A DNA stretch of 64,000 bases from Basidiobolus meristosporus CBS 931.73 (taxonomy: Eukaryota; Basidiobolomycota; Basidiobolomycetes; Basidiobolales; Basidiobolaceae): contig MCFE01000024.1 in the NCBI GenBank assembly GCA_002104905.1, positions 62,001 through 126,000 on the forward strand, given 5' to 3'. Made by a program: the position numbers and the translations under genes. The notes under the pieces are model-generated. The model had not been told where the DNA came from, made no database searches, and saw nothing but the letters and a program-made list of their open reading frames with translations. Positions 43,724-55,300 of the stretch are shown here, piece after piece; the stretch's first letter is position 1; the number at the start of each line of letters is the position of its first letter.

Positions 43724-46700
43724 AAATCCAGATCCCTGACTCCAGTCCTGTCCCAGCCCTAGCCCTGATTGATTCCGGTGCTTCATCCTGTTTCATTGAC
43801 CAAGCCTTTGTCCAGAAGCACTCTATTCCTGTTACCTTGAAATCCTGTCCAGTCCAAGTAGAAGTTATTGATGGAAGATCACTCTCCTCTGGTGCCGTTA
43901 CCCATGAAACATGCTTACTCCAGCTATCCAGTACTGCCCACCAAGAAAGAATCGCCTTCAACATCATCAACTCACCACACTATCCTATTGTGCTTGGAAG
44001 CTCATGGCTGAGCTACCACAATCCGAGTATTGATTGGAAATCCAAGATCCTGTCATTCACCAGATCCCACCAAGTCAACTCCATGAAATCTCCAGACCCT
44101 GATAACCGTGAAAAGACGGTTGCCAACAGTTCAACAGCCCAAGATACCTTGCCAGCTGAAGGAGCCCCCACAGCAACTATACCAGCCAAGTACCAAGAGT
44201 TTGCCCATGTCTTTGACAAGAAGAATGCAGAACTCCTCCCTGACCATCGGCCTTATGACTGCCCTATTGACCTTGAAGATGGAAAAGTCCCCCCATTTGG
44301 CCCAATATATAACCTCTCCCAGCCGGAGTTGAAAGAACTCCATGGTTATATTCAAGAAAACCTCCAGAAGGGTTTTATTCAGCACTCCAAATCACCTGCT
44401 GGAGCCCCAATCCTCTTTGTCAAGAAGAAGGATGGCACCCTCAGAATGTGTGTGGACTACCGTGCTTTGAATAAGATCACAGTCAAGAACCGCTACCCCC
44501 TGCCCCTGATCAACACACTGTTGGATCAGCTATCTGCTGCCCAAGTCTTCACCAAGATAGACTTGAGAGGAGCTTACAATCTTGTCAGAATCAAGCCTGG
44601 TGATGAATGGAAAACTGCCTTTCGCACAAGATATGGTCACTTTGAGTACAAAGTAATGCCATTTGGCCTCACCAATGCCCCTGCTGTGTTTCAACACCTC
44701 ATGAATGACATATTCCGCGAATACCTTGACCAGTTTGTGGTAATCTACCTTGATGATATTCTCATATACTCCAAGAGCCAAGATGAACATGATGAACATG
44801 TCAAGAAAGTATTGAGAAAACTAGACTCTGCCGGTCTCTATGCCAAGTTAGAGAAGTGTGAATTTGACCAGAGAGAAGTAGAATTTCTGGTTACCTCATC
44901 AGCCCTGAGGGAACAAGAATGGACCCAAGAGAAAGTTGACTCAGTCCAGTCCTGGAAAACTCCAAGCTCAGTCAAGGAAGTACAATCCTTCCTGGGATTT
45001 GCCAACTTCTATTCGCAGGTTCATAGCCAACTACTCCAAGATAGTCACCCCTCTGACAAAGCTTACCCAGAAGAACACACCTTTTGCCTGGAATGAGGAG
45101 CAATCCAGCCTCATTCAACCAACTTCAAGAAATCTTTCCTGAAGGCCCCCCTGCTTGCCCACCCTGACCTTGAGAAGCAATTCATAGTGGAGACTGATGC
45201 TTCTGATTTTGCCCTTGGTGCCATACTCTCCCAGTATGATGAGGACAATGTGTTGCACCCCATTGCATTCTACTCTCGGAAGTTTTCCCCTGCAGAGATC
45301 AACTATGATATCTATGATAAGGAGTTGCTTGCCATCATTGTAGCCTTTGAGCAATGGAGACACTACCTGGACGGTGCAAAACACAAAATCAAAGTCTTCT
45401 GTGACCATAAGAACCTTGAGTACTTTGCAACTTCCAAAGTACTAAACCGGAGACAAGCCAGATGGTCACTCTTCCTGTCCAGCTTTGACTTTACTATCAC
45501 CTATAGACCTGGTGCAAAGCAAGGAAAGCCTGATGCCCTGTCTAGAAAAAAGGAATATGCCCTGGAAGAGGGAGATGATGCCTGTCAGCAAATGGAACAC
45601 CCATTGCTGAGCAAGAAACATTTTGAGATTCTTGCCACCCAGTCCTCAAGTCTTGTCATCCCTTCATTCCTAGTAAGGATATCAGAATCCCAAGCCTCTG
45701 ATATGACTTCCAGCACTGTCAAGAAATATCTGGAATCCCCAGTTGGGCCCCCTCCCAAGTTCCCAAACATCCAGAACCTGCATTTGGTAAACAACCTCAT
45801 CTACCACAAGCAGCAGCTTTATGTCCCAGACCTTGCCACCCAGCTAGACATCATTAAGTCTTGGCATGATTCAATGGCTGCAGGCCACTTTGGTACTGCC
45901 AAAACCTTGAATGCTATCAAAAGAGATTTCTGGTGGCCTAAGAATGATAACTCTTATCAAAGAATACATTCTGACTTGTGATATTTGCAACCGTGCAAAA
46001 CCAGCCAGACACCAGCCCTATGGACTTCTTCAACCCCTGCCTATCCCAGAACACCAATGGAGATCTATATCTATGGACTTCATTACTGACCTCCCTGAGT
46101 CATGTGGCTTCAACACTATACTTGTAGTGGCTGACCGGCTGACCAAGATGGCTCACTTTATCCCTTGCTGTAAGAACACTGATGCAAAAGAAACAGCTGC
46201 TTTAGTCCTGAAGAATATTTTCCGCCTTCATGGTATCCCCAGTGATATTGTGTCAGATAGAGGCCCACAGTTTGTGTCCAAGTTTTGGAAACACTTCATG
46301 CAATACCTTGGTGTTCAAGTCAAGCTCTCTACTGCCTTCCATCCACAGTCTGATGGCCAGACTGAAAGAATCAACCAGATTCTAGAGCAATACCTCCGGT
46401 GCTATATCAATTACCAGCAAGACAATTGGGTTGATCTACTCCCTGTTGCTGAGTTTGCCTACAACAACTCAAGCCATAGTGCAACCGGTTTTACACCATT
46501 CTATGCAAACTATGGATTCCACCCTCAGTCTGATATCCAGATTCCAACAAACCCAATGAGCCCACATGCAGCTGAACATGCCCAAGCAATCCAGGACATC
46601 CAGAACACCCTCAAGGAAGAGCTATCCTTAGCTCAGGAAAGCTACAAGAAATTTGCCAATCTAAAACGGCATCCCAGCCCTGATCTTAATGAAGGAGATT

Positions 46701-47140
46701 CTGTATGGTTGCTCAGAAGAAACATCAGCACCAACCGCCCTTGTGACAAGTTGGATTTCAAGAAACTTGGTCCCTTCAGGATCAAGAAGAAGCTTAGCCC
46801 TATAGTATATCAGCTACAGTTACCAGCAAGTATGAAAATCCATGATACTTTCCATGTGTCCCTCCTGGAGCCGTATTGTAGGAACACATTGCCAAACCAG
46901 CAAGAAGCAAAGCCCCAAGCCATCCAGGTTGACCAACATCAAGAATTTGAAGTTAAACAGATTCTAGACTCCAAGTATATCCGGTCAAAGCTGTACTACT
47001 TAGTAGACTGGATTGGTTATGATCCAAGTGACCAAACATGGGAACCAGCTACCCATCTCACTAATTGTCAAGATCTAGTTACCCAGTTCCACCAACAATA
47101 TCCTGCAAAACCTGCCCCAAAGGGAAACAGAGCTTTGCCT

Positions 47141-47155
47141 GGAAGAGGGGAATAG
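47141..47155 (+). promoter_or_regulatory. Gypsy polypurine tract
   Basis: GGAAGAGGGGAATAG lies directly before the 3' LTR and overlaps the last codons of integrase, the usual plus-strand primer position. Confidence 0.8.
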
Positions 47156-47676
47156 TGTCATGATCACATGACAACCATGAACACCCATGCCAAGTTTCAG
47201 CTCCCTAGCTCAATTTCTAAGAGATTCCTTCTGAAACCTTCTACCACCTTCCAGAAAGTTCCTGACCATTCCAAATCATTGTTACACAATGGAACATTCC
47301 ATGGAAGCTTTCCATCGTATTTTTCATAGTCCAGTACCATATATGGAAATACCAGGTCACATGACTTAGTCACATGATCAGGTGACCCAATCCATTTCCC
47401 CATCCTGTCTCAGTTCCGTGTCATCTATGTCATTATCCCCAGCACCATTGCTGTGCCTCACCCCACAACCCCATTAGTATTAGCTAATATCTCTTGGCAT
47501 CAGTATAGCCAAAAAGTATATATAGTCCTATCCCCCCTTAAGTATTCCTCAGTCTGATAAACACAGGTCTTGAATAAACAGCCTTGCCTTGAATCCTGCC
47601 TTGCCTTGATGGTCCACACCTAAGTCCTTTCCTGCCATGCCTAGCTTTTCCTCCTGCCTTGTGTCTATTCATAACA
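47156..47676 (+). repeat. Gypsy 3' LTR
   Basis: Begins TGTCATGATCACATGAC right after the integrase stop and ends TATTCATAACA. It carries the same TATA box and AGTCTGATAAA as the 5' copy. Confidence 0.93.
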
Positions 47677-49700
47677 GGAAGTATCATAAGAATCATGGCC
47701 AATGTTATGCCATATAAGACATATTTGATCATTTACCGGTCACTACTATACCAACAATATCTTGCCAGCCACTTGATACCTCTATTACAGCACCTAGCTG
47801 TACTTGTCACTGTTTGCAAACTGAGTCAGATGAGTGTGTGACACCTCTAGGCCCACCCCAGCCTTCTGAATATGGCACTCATAGTGATAGCTATGAAGAT
47901 GCAGGCTCACTGATGGATTATGAGCCTTTCTTCCCTAACAACAGTACTGTGCAGGAGCCCAGCAAAATCCCATTATACAGTGAGACAACACCTATGGAAA
48001 AAATGCCAAGGATACTCTCTGGGGTCAAGTGAGCTCATTTATTCATCTAATGGTGAAAAATGTGATGATGTGGCTAGAGAAGTGGTGCATTTCCACTAAT
48101 ATCAGTAATGGGGGCTTTGAGGATTTACTACTACTTCTTGCCAAATCACCCCAGGATGCAACTTACCATATACATGGTATAATTGGACAACCATTAGGCA
48201 GCTGGCAACATATGACCCAGAGACTGTCCTGAAACCAGCATGTGTCAACAATTGCATGGCATTCACATCAGAAAATGCCACCATTGCAAGGTGTCCAACT
48301 TGCCAGTCTGACAAATATTGTAAAGCTATAAAGTACTGCACTCAGTATCAATCAAGCGCAAACATATCCATTATATTTGATGGCAAACATTACAAACAGC
48401 TAAGAAGCAAGGGCTACTTTGTAGGTATGTATGACCATGCCTTTGCCTTGGCACTTGATGGATTCTCATTAAACAAGTACTCTACCAGCAAGTCCTGCTG
48501 GCCACAGATTCTCATCATGCTGAATCTACCACCTACCTTACGGTATTGAAGCAGAAATCTGATGGTAGTCTCACTAGCATCTGGGCCTAAGTCACCTTCC
48601 AACCTGAATGGCTACCTGTATCCATTGCTGGATTAATTTTGTATGCTCTCAAGCAGGATAACAGTAAATGGCCATCATGTCTAATCACATATTATTATCT
48701 GCATTGGAGATGCCCCAGCCATCAGCAAGATAGCTGGCTTCTCTGGGCACAATGGATGGTATAGCTGTTGAATGTGTGAGATCCAGGGGACTTACTCCAT
48801 AACCCACACACACTATTATTACCCAAACACCAATACTAATAACATCATCTTTCTGCAGAGAGAATGCACAGAAGTCCATATGCCATTGCAGCAAAGTTGG
48901 CAAGCCATAAGCTGATGGCTTGAATATGGACTTAATTGGAAACCAGATATACTTAAGATAGAGGGTATCTGTTGGAGCAAAAGCTTTCCAGTGCTTTTCA
49001 ACAATATCCCTATACTGACAACCAAGTTGTACATGGGGCATTTCAGGCTAGATGAGCCCTCTGAGATACCAGAGAAAATCCAAAGAATTGGCAAGATATT
49101 ATAGAGTATCTACTACCCTAAGTACTTCTCATGGGCTCCAATCATCATTCATACACATATGCAACAATACATGTGCAAGGACTGGATGAACTGTATTTGT
49201 ATATATTGAAGTGGCCTTCCAAAGCCATTTCTACCAAGAGTACATTGGAAGCATTGGGAACTATATGTGGACATTGTAGGAATATTTATCCAGAAGTGGA
49301 TCACCAATGCCAACTTGACGCATCTACAGCTTCTGTGTGAAGAGTTTGTGACAGGATTTGAGCGGCTATACTACAAACATAAAGCTAAACATGTAGACCT
49401 CCGCCACTACTGTATCCATTTGCTACTCCATCTTGCTTGGTGTGTTGAGAATATTGGACCTTACTTCACATTTTGGGAGTTTCCTATGGAGTAGATGTGT
49501 GGGGAGATAGGAGCACCAGTCAAGTTACAGACACTATCATATTCCAATCTCACCCAGAATATTACCTTGAGGTTTTTCATAGATATGATGAGTTGGCACA
49601 TGGAAGACAGCCAGGAAGAGCTGGAAAATACTGAGGACAAATGTGCACATGGAGACACCCATGCCTATGGCATTAAGAAGCTAAGCAGCCCCAATATGTA
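47677..49700 (+). pseudogene. Plavaka/CACTA-like transposase relic
   Basis: Broken plus-strand reading with the hallmarks of Plavaka-type (CACTA-related) transposases. A CPTCQSDKYC zinc-binding start is near 48295. The block HAFALALDGFSLNKY followed by CWPQILIMLNLPPTLRY is at 48440-48549. A GDAPAISKIAGFSGHNGWYS block with a following Cys pair and HYYYP is near 48705-48820. A late block (RLYYKHKAKHVDLRHYCIH, then WEFPMEXMCGEIGAPVK with X a stop) is at about 49360-49525. Many stops and shifts show it is dead. No terminal inverted repeats could be assigned. Confidence 0.72.
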
Positions 49701-50937
49701 GGTAATTGGTTGAGTAATGCAAAGTTGGGCTGGGTGCAACAAGCAACTAATTTCTATTAGGAAAACTCTACCAAGTTATGCTGGGTCTTTCTTGGTCACA
49801 AGCCAAATTCTAAACCATTCATTACAGAGCTCACACAAAAAAGAGCCAGAATGCCCCTACAAGGGGGACTAGAGTTGTGGTAATGGAAAGTATTCCATTA
49901 TTACAATATCTCAAATCTAATATTGCACTCATTTCTTTATTTTGCTTTTGCTACTGTTGTACACAAATGACAGATCAAGAAATTCCAAGTTTTAAGGACA
50001 AAAGCTCAAGACCCTAGCAAGCAATCAACTCAGTAATATTATGTCATGCAGAACACACAGTAGCCAACACATGTGTCAAATTACAGCTCATTTGAAGCAG
50101 TACTTAAGGATTTATGATCAAAAGAGTCCATTACCCATATATACTAGGCCTCTATTGCTAGGGTTACTATGATGACTTTGATTGCATGTAACTTTTGAGC
50201 CTGCCAATAAAATCACGTGAGATTCTCACAAATGCTGGGTCCATGTCCAATCTGCACCACTGCAGAATTTTAGTTTTGCATCATGTGTATTGCTTGCGCA
50301 ATTGTTCAAAAACTTTGGTCCTTCAGAATTCTCATATATATGACTTCCCCAGCTGAAAAATAAAAGTGAGCCTCTCTTTCCAGAATCTCCACACTACAAT
50401 TACAAGTTTAAAGGTTATAAGACTTCCCCTGCATCACTTGTGCTGTTGAGTATTCTGACTTTGATTGGTACTACATCAATAAAGAGACTGCAATGCTCAC
50501 AAGAATCCAATCTAAGTTCTAGAAGAAAACTACCACTTTTCTGTTGGAAAAGTCCCCTCCAAGAAACCCCTTTACTCTAAAGACACCCCTTTGGGTTAAA
50601 GGTGAGCTCCAAATTTTCATATTAGGAAATAGCATCTCAGAAAGGAAAGTGACATCCCAATAAGGAAAAGTTACTAAAAAGCAAATAAGCCCCACGGTTG
50701 ACAGAAGGTAAGAACACTGCTGTACCAGTGAGAAACATTGTCTACAGTATATTCTGAGCCTAACATTGAGGATATTAGTGAAAGTTAAGTCTTCTATTGG
50801 TATATCAAACTCCCAATAAACTATTTCAGTATTAGCATACAGCAAGTTGTTATATATTGTTGATTAGCCTCTACATTGTAGAACAAGCCCTAAACTAATC
50901 AAAATACAACACAGCAGAGTCCAGCTAGGAGAAGGAA
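49701..50937. other. Unassigned transposon-island sequence
   Basis: 1.2 kb, AT-rich, no coding motif. It may include the remainder of the DNA transposon. Confidence 0.35.
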
Positions 50938-51530
50938 TATATTAGACTTGTTCCATTGGATAGTGCCACACAATGTCCACCTGTTTATAGTGCTGGATCA
51001 ATCTGGTACTCTATGGCACTATCTGGCACTAAAATATCTGCTATGATGCCAGTGGTAGGACACAGTTACTGGTAATCTTACTCAATCTTACATTTGTTGC
51101 TCAGAATAGTGCTTTCCTTGCTTTGTTTACTCTTGATAATGCTCCAGACACATTTCTCTCAGTGGATGTCTTCTTGTATGAATATACTGTGCATCAATAA
51201 GTATCTTGACTATTTTACCTATTCTGCTGTTTTCTCAATTTAGGTGACAACTTAGTAAATACATCAGTTTACTCATCAAATGGTTGTAAAACTTCATCCT
51301 TGAGTGGGGACTGTGATGAGGAAAAGTATACAGACCAGTCAGATGAGTATGTTACTAAGATAACCCCCATGTGGTCTGCAAGCTTGATATTCTCTATTTT
51401 GTCTCAGACAATCACCAACAGCTTGGAATTGCAAGATAGAATCTGATTTGGAATCAAATATTCTTCTACAGCTTTCCAAGTTGACAGAAATTATCTGTAA
51501 AGGAGATATCACTTTACTGAAATCTATTAA
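50938..51530 (+). mobile_element. Old Copia RT relic with foldback remnant
   Basis: ATTAGACTTGTTCCATTGG at 50942 repeats the left end of the foldback element at 55062. Several GTGCCA/TGGCAC motifs follow. From about 51265 the sequence resembles the reverse-transcriptase region after the foldback in element C (CATCAAATGG, GATAACCCCCAT-TGGTCTGCAAGC, CAATCACCAA). All of it is heavily mutated. Confidence 0.6.
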
Positions 51531-51733
51531 CAGCTTACTATTGCACTAAACACTTGTATTGCTTTTGGGCAATAAATGAGAGGACAAGATCTTGCTTTTC
51601 TAAATGGGACCCAACTGACACTTCTATAACTCATAAAGTAGTTGGCCATTTGCAAGATTTGCTTATTTGCCTGATCAAAAAGTATGCTTCAAGCAAGGTT
51701 TTGATATCCATGATGATGATATCAGTTAGAAAG

Positions 51734-52026
51734 TGTTTTAAAAACTTATAATTTTACCTAAATATTCACCTAACTTAGTCACTTATATCATCACCTTCAA
51801 ATCCTGGTGAATACTGATCAAATTCCTTGTTGGGATTTACCTAGAATATTTTCACCAAAATACCAGGTACCTAAAAGATGAAAGTTCTCAAAGTTGTCCA
51901 AACAGCACCAAACTTTGCGCACATGTTGTTGGGACCTTCCCAAGCCTACTCTATGTGATTGTAATGCCAAGACCATGTAAAAGTATAAACACTACTTTTA
52001 TATTCAATAAATCATCAAGTGAAAAC
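51734..52026 (+). repeat. Truncated Copia LTR
   Basis: Matches the first about 290 bp of the LTR (TGTTTTAAAAACTTATAATTT onward in diverged form). It is cut at AAGTGAAAAC, exactly where the LTR of element C begins. Confidence 0.85.
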
Positions 52027-52373
52027 TGTTGTAAAAATTTGCAATTCCACTTGAATATTCACCTAACTAGTTTCTTATATCATTACCTTCAAACTCTAGG
52101 GAATACTGACCAAATTCCTTGGCGGGTTTACTCAGAATATTTTCACCAAAATACCAAGTACCCAGAACAGGTAAATTAGATAAGTGGTCCAAACAGCCCC
52201 ACACTTTGCACACATGTTCTTGGGACCTTTCTTAACCTATTCTATATGCTTGCTACACCAAGACTATGTAAATGTATAAATACTACCCTTGCATTGAATT
52301 ATTCATTAAGTGAAAGCCACACAATCTACTTGTTCTCCCAATCACTTCCAATATCTCCAAGACTCCTACAACA
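52027..52373 (+). repeat. Copia 5' LTR, element C
   Basis: 347 bp from TGTTGTAAAAATTTGC to CTCCTACAACA. The following primer-binding site is mutated (CAATGTGAGCCC). Confidence 0.88.
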
Positions 52374-55300
52374 CAATGTGAGCCCTGAGCTGCCACTCTC
52401 TGCAAAGTCTATTACAGCTATTAGTGGAATTTTTCTCTCTGCTGAAAGTTGGTTGGATCTAACTACCAAGTGGGGAAGATGAAGTAGATGCTACTACAAG
52501 AAAGAGGCCTTTGGGATATTGTCATGGGAGAAGAATGCCCTCCTAAAAATATGGGAGAGGAAGCCTTGAAGTAACAGAAGAAAGTACAAAAGACCTTCAA
52601 CTGCATATGCCTCAATGTTAAAGACAAATAGCTAATTCAATGCTCAAGAGCAAAAACAGCAAAGAATGCCTGGAAGGCATTAGAAGACATCTATCAGTCA
52701 TGTTCAGCTGCTAAGAGAATGTATCTTAATTGAAAATTCTTTACTATTAAGATGCCCCAAGGAAAAGAAATAAAAAATCCAATTAACAGAATAACTTGTT
52801 GGTGGAAGAGATGGAATCTGCAGGCATACCAACTACTGATGGGGATGTGATAGTAACCACCCTGAATAGCCTGAAAGACAAGTTTCAGGGCCTTTTATCA
52901 GCCCTAGAGTCCAGAACTGAAGATTTGATCTTGAATCTTGTATATGGAAGGCTCCTGGATGAAGAATTAAGAAAATCAAGTGCAAATAAGAAGGAAGAAG
53001 AAAATGCCTTAATAAGCAATGAAAACCAACAAAGGAGATACTCCAGACCTTTCAAAGGCAACAGCAACCTGTTTTTTAACTACTGCAAAAGGAAAAGACA
53101 CACATCAGACCTGTACTTCAAAAAGTGAGATAGTCAGCAGAAAAAGCCTGAATATGGAAATGCTGCAACAACTGAAGATAGACTACTCACATCTGCACTA
53201 AATATGACCACAAACAAGGATTCTCAGATGTGGTATATTGACTCTGGAGCATCTCAACATCTTACACACAAAAAGAATTTTTACCCAACATCAAGAAATT
53301 CCAATCAAGAAGGTTTTCATGGGTGACAATAGGACACTTGAAGCAGTGGGAGAAGGAACTATCAATAAGACCTTAGAAGCAGTGGAGGAAGCCATACACT
53401 GACTTTTAAAGAAGTACTCCATGTACCATACACAGCCAAGAACCTACTATCTGTAAGCAAGGCCACAGCAGAAGGACTCAGTTTCAGCTTTGACAATTCA
53501 GGATGCAGGATCACTGATCAAAATGGTGCCCATATTGCTTTGGGTATCAGAGATCAGAATATATACAAGTTGACTTATATTCCATCATATCTGAAAGCCA
53601 ATTTAAGTAACTTAAATGAGAAAACACTAATGCTTTGGTGCAGGAGAATTGGACACATCATTTGATTATTTGTATTAAATGGTAAAAGATCAGCTAATTT
53701 CCAGAGTAAAAACTAATCCCCCAGCTAGTTTAGAGCACTGTGAGGCCTGCATATATGGCAAACAAGATAGACAATTGTTCAAGAGCTCTGGGTTAATCAA
53801 AACTAAGCAAAAATTAGATCTAATTCACTCAGATCTGTGTGGACCTATGCAAAATTTATCCTTAAGTGGGATGAAGAATTAAATTACTTTTATTGATGAT
53901 TATACAAGATACCCACGGGTCTACTTCATGGAGAGAAAGGAAGAAGCTCTGTCTAAGCTCAGGGAGTTTAAAGCCATGGTGGAGGGAGAAACTGGTGAAA
54001 AAAATCAAGAAAATATATTCTGACAATGGTAGACAAAATACCTCAAAGGTCTTCATCCACTTCTGCAAGATTCATGGGATAAAGCAAGTGACTACTGTGC
54101 CATACTTCCCACAGCAAAATGGAGTAGCAGAATGTGCAAACAGATCAGTAACTGATATGGCAAGATCTATGATGCATGATCAAAAATTATCCTATCATTT
54201 TTGGGTGGAATCAGTTGCCACAGCTGTATAACTTAAAAATAGGAGTTACAACAGAATACTTTGTGATTCTACTCCATTTGAAGCATGGTATGGATACAGA
54301 CCAAGTGCAGAACATCTAAGAATATTTGGGTGTACAGCATATGCCAAGAAACTGCCAGGAAATCAGTCAAAATTTGAGCCAAAAAGTGTAAAATGCATAT
54401 TATTTGGCTACTGCAATGAGAGTAAAGCATACAGACTCTACAATACCAAAGTAATGAAGCTAACCAAGTCCAAGGATATGTTTTTTGATGCCAATCCAAA
54501 ATTTCACAAAAAATGACATCAGATGATGACAGAAATTTGATCTCAAGTCCCCCAATAGTCAGAATTAAATCAGAGCAAAAAAATGTAATATTTTTCACTA
54601 CTGAGGACTTTACAACCATGGTCAGCCTGAATCAGTGCTGAGGAATATCACAGAAGTGATTGTTCCAGTACCAAATGCCTGAAGATCCAACCAGACAAGA
54701 AATAGTCCAAATCACTATATCAATGAAGGTACAAACTTAGCCTATGCCTATTCAGTCCATATTGATGAACCCCAGACTTTAAAAGAGGCCCTAAATAGCC
54801 CTCAGACAAGGTTTTGTAGATCTGCAATGACTGAGGAATATCAGGCCCTGATGGAAAATCAAACATGGGACTTAGTCAAATTACCAATCAACCAAAAATC
54901 AATTGGATGCAAATGGGTCTTCAAGACTAATACAAGGTTGCTGGTACAATTGAAAGATACAAAGCAAGACTTGTGGCCAAAGGATACTCTCAAACAAATG
55001 GACTTGACTATACTGAGACCTTTACATTGGTAGCCAAGTTTAATCCCATCAGATTGACATTAGACTTGTTCCGTTGGATAGTGCCACATTGAGCCATGAG
55101 TGCCAAATAGTGCCATAGTGTGCCTGAGAGTCATAGCAGACCTAAACTTGGCCACAGATTGTGGCATATAGTTCTGCATATTCATGCAAAGCAGCCCCTG
55201 TGTTTCACCTATGGTGCAGGAGAAAATCAATTTTTTTACCTTTTTTTTGGGATCAAAATTGTGCATGACATAAAAGAGCACAGACAGACTGAAGATATGC

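Larger units (their letters stand above)
43591..47155 (+). pseudogene. Gypsy Pol, three frame breaks
   Basis: The pol frame is open from 43591. Protease has DSGA at about 43771. Reverse transcriptase has [17 protein letters not shown], the MPFGLTNAP block and YLDD at 44746. RNase H starts near 45187 (ETDASDFALGAIL), then comes integrase with HHCC (H...GHFGTAKT, CDICNRAK) and DDE residues (MDFITDL, VSDRGPQFV, GQTERINQ). A C-terminal chromodomain (FEVKQILDSKYI, LVDWIGYDPSDQTWEP) ends at 47155. Reading is interrupted near 45014 (apparent one-base insertion), between about 45115 and 45140 (small indel), and near 45943 (apparent one-base insertion). Either the copy is decayed or these are uncorrected sequencing indels; the long intact stretches between them make both plausible. 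Confidence 0.9.
41763..47676 (+). mobile_element. Ty3/Gypsy chromovirus with self-priming layout
   Basis: 5.9 kb with LTRs of 529 and 521 bp. The order is gag, protease, reverse transcriptase, RNase H, integrase, chromodomain, so it belongs to the chromoviruses. The LTRs differ by a few percent and by small indels near their 3' ends. The site after the LTR is not complementary to a tRNA 3' end but to the LTR itself. Pol is in the -1 frame relative to gag. No target-site duplication is visible (left flank AGATGC, right flank GGAAG). Confidence 0.93.

Noticed and set aside
49131-49700. A separate gene in the right part of the transposase relic
   Set aside because: Its blocks continue the Plavaka-like transposase order and contain stops.
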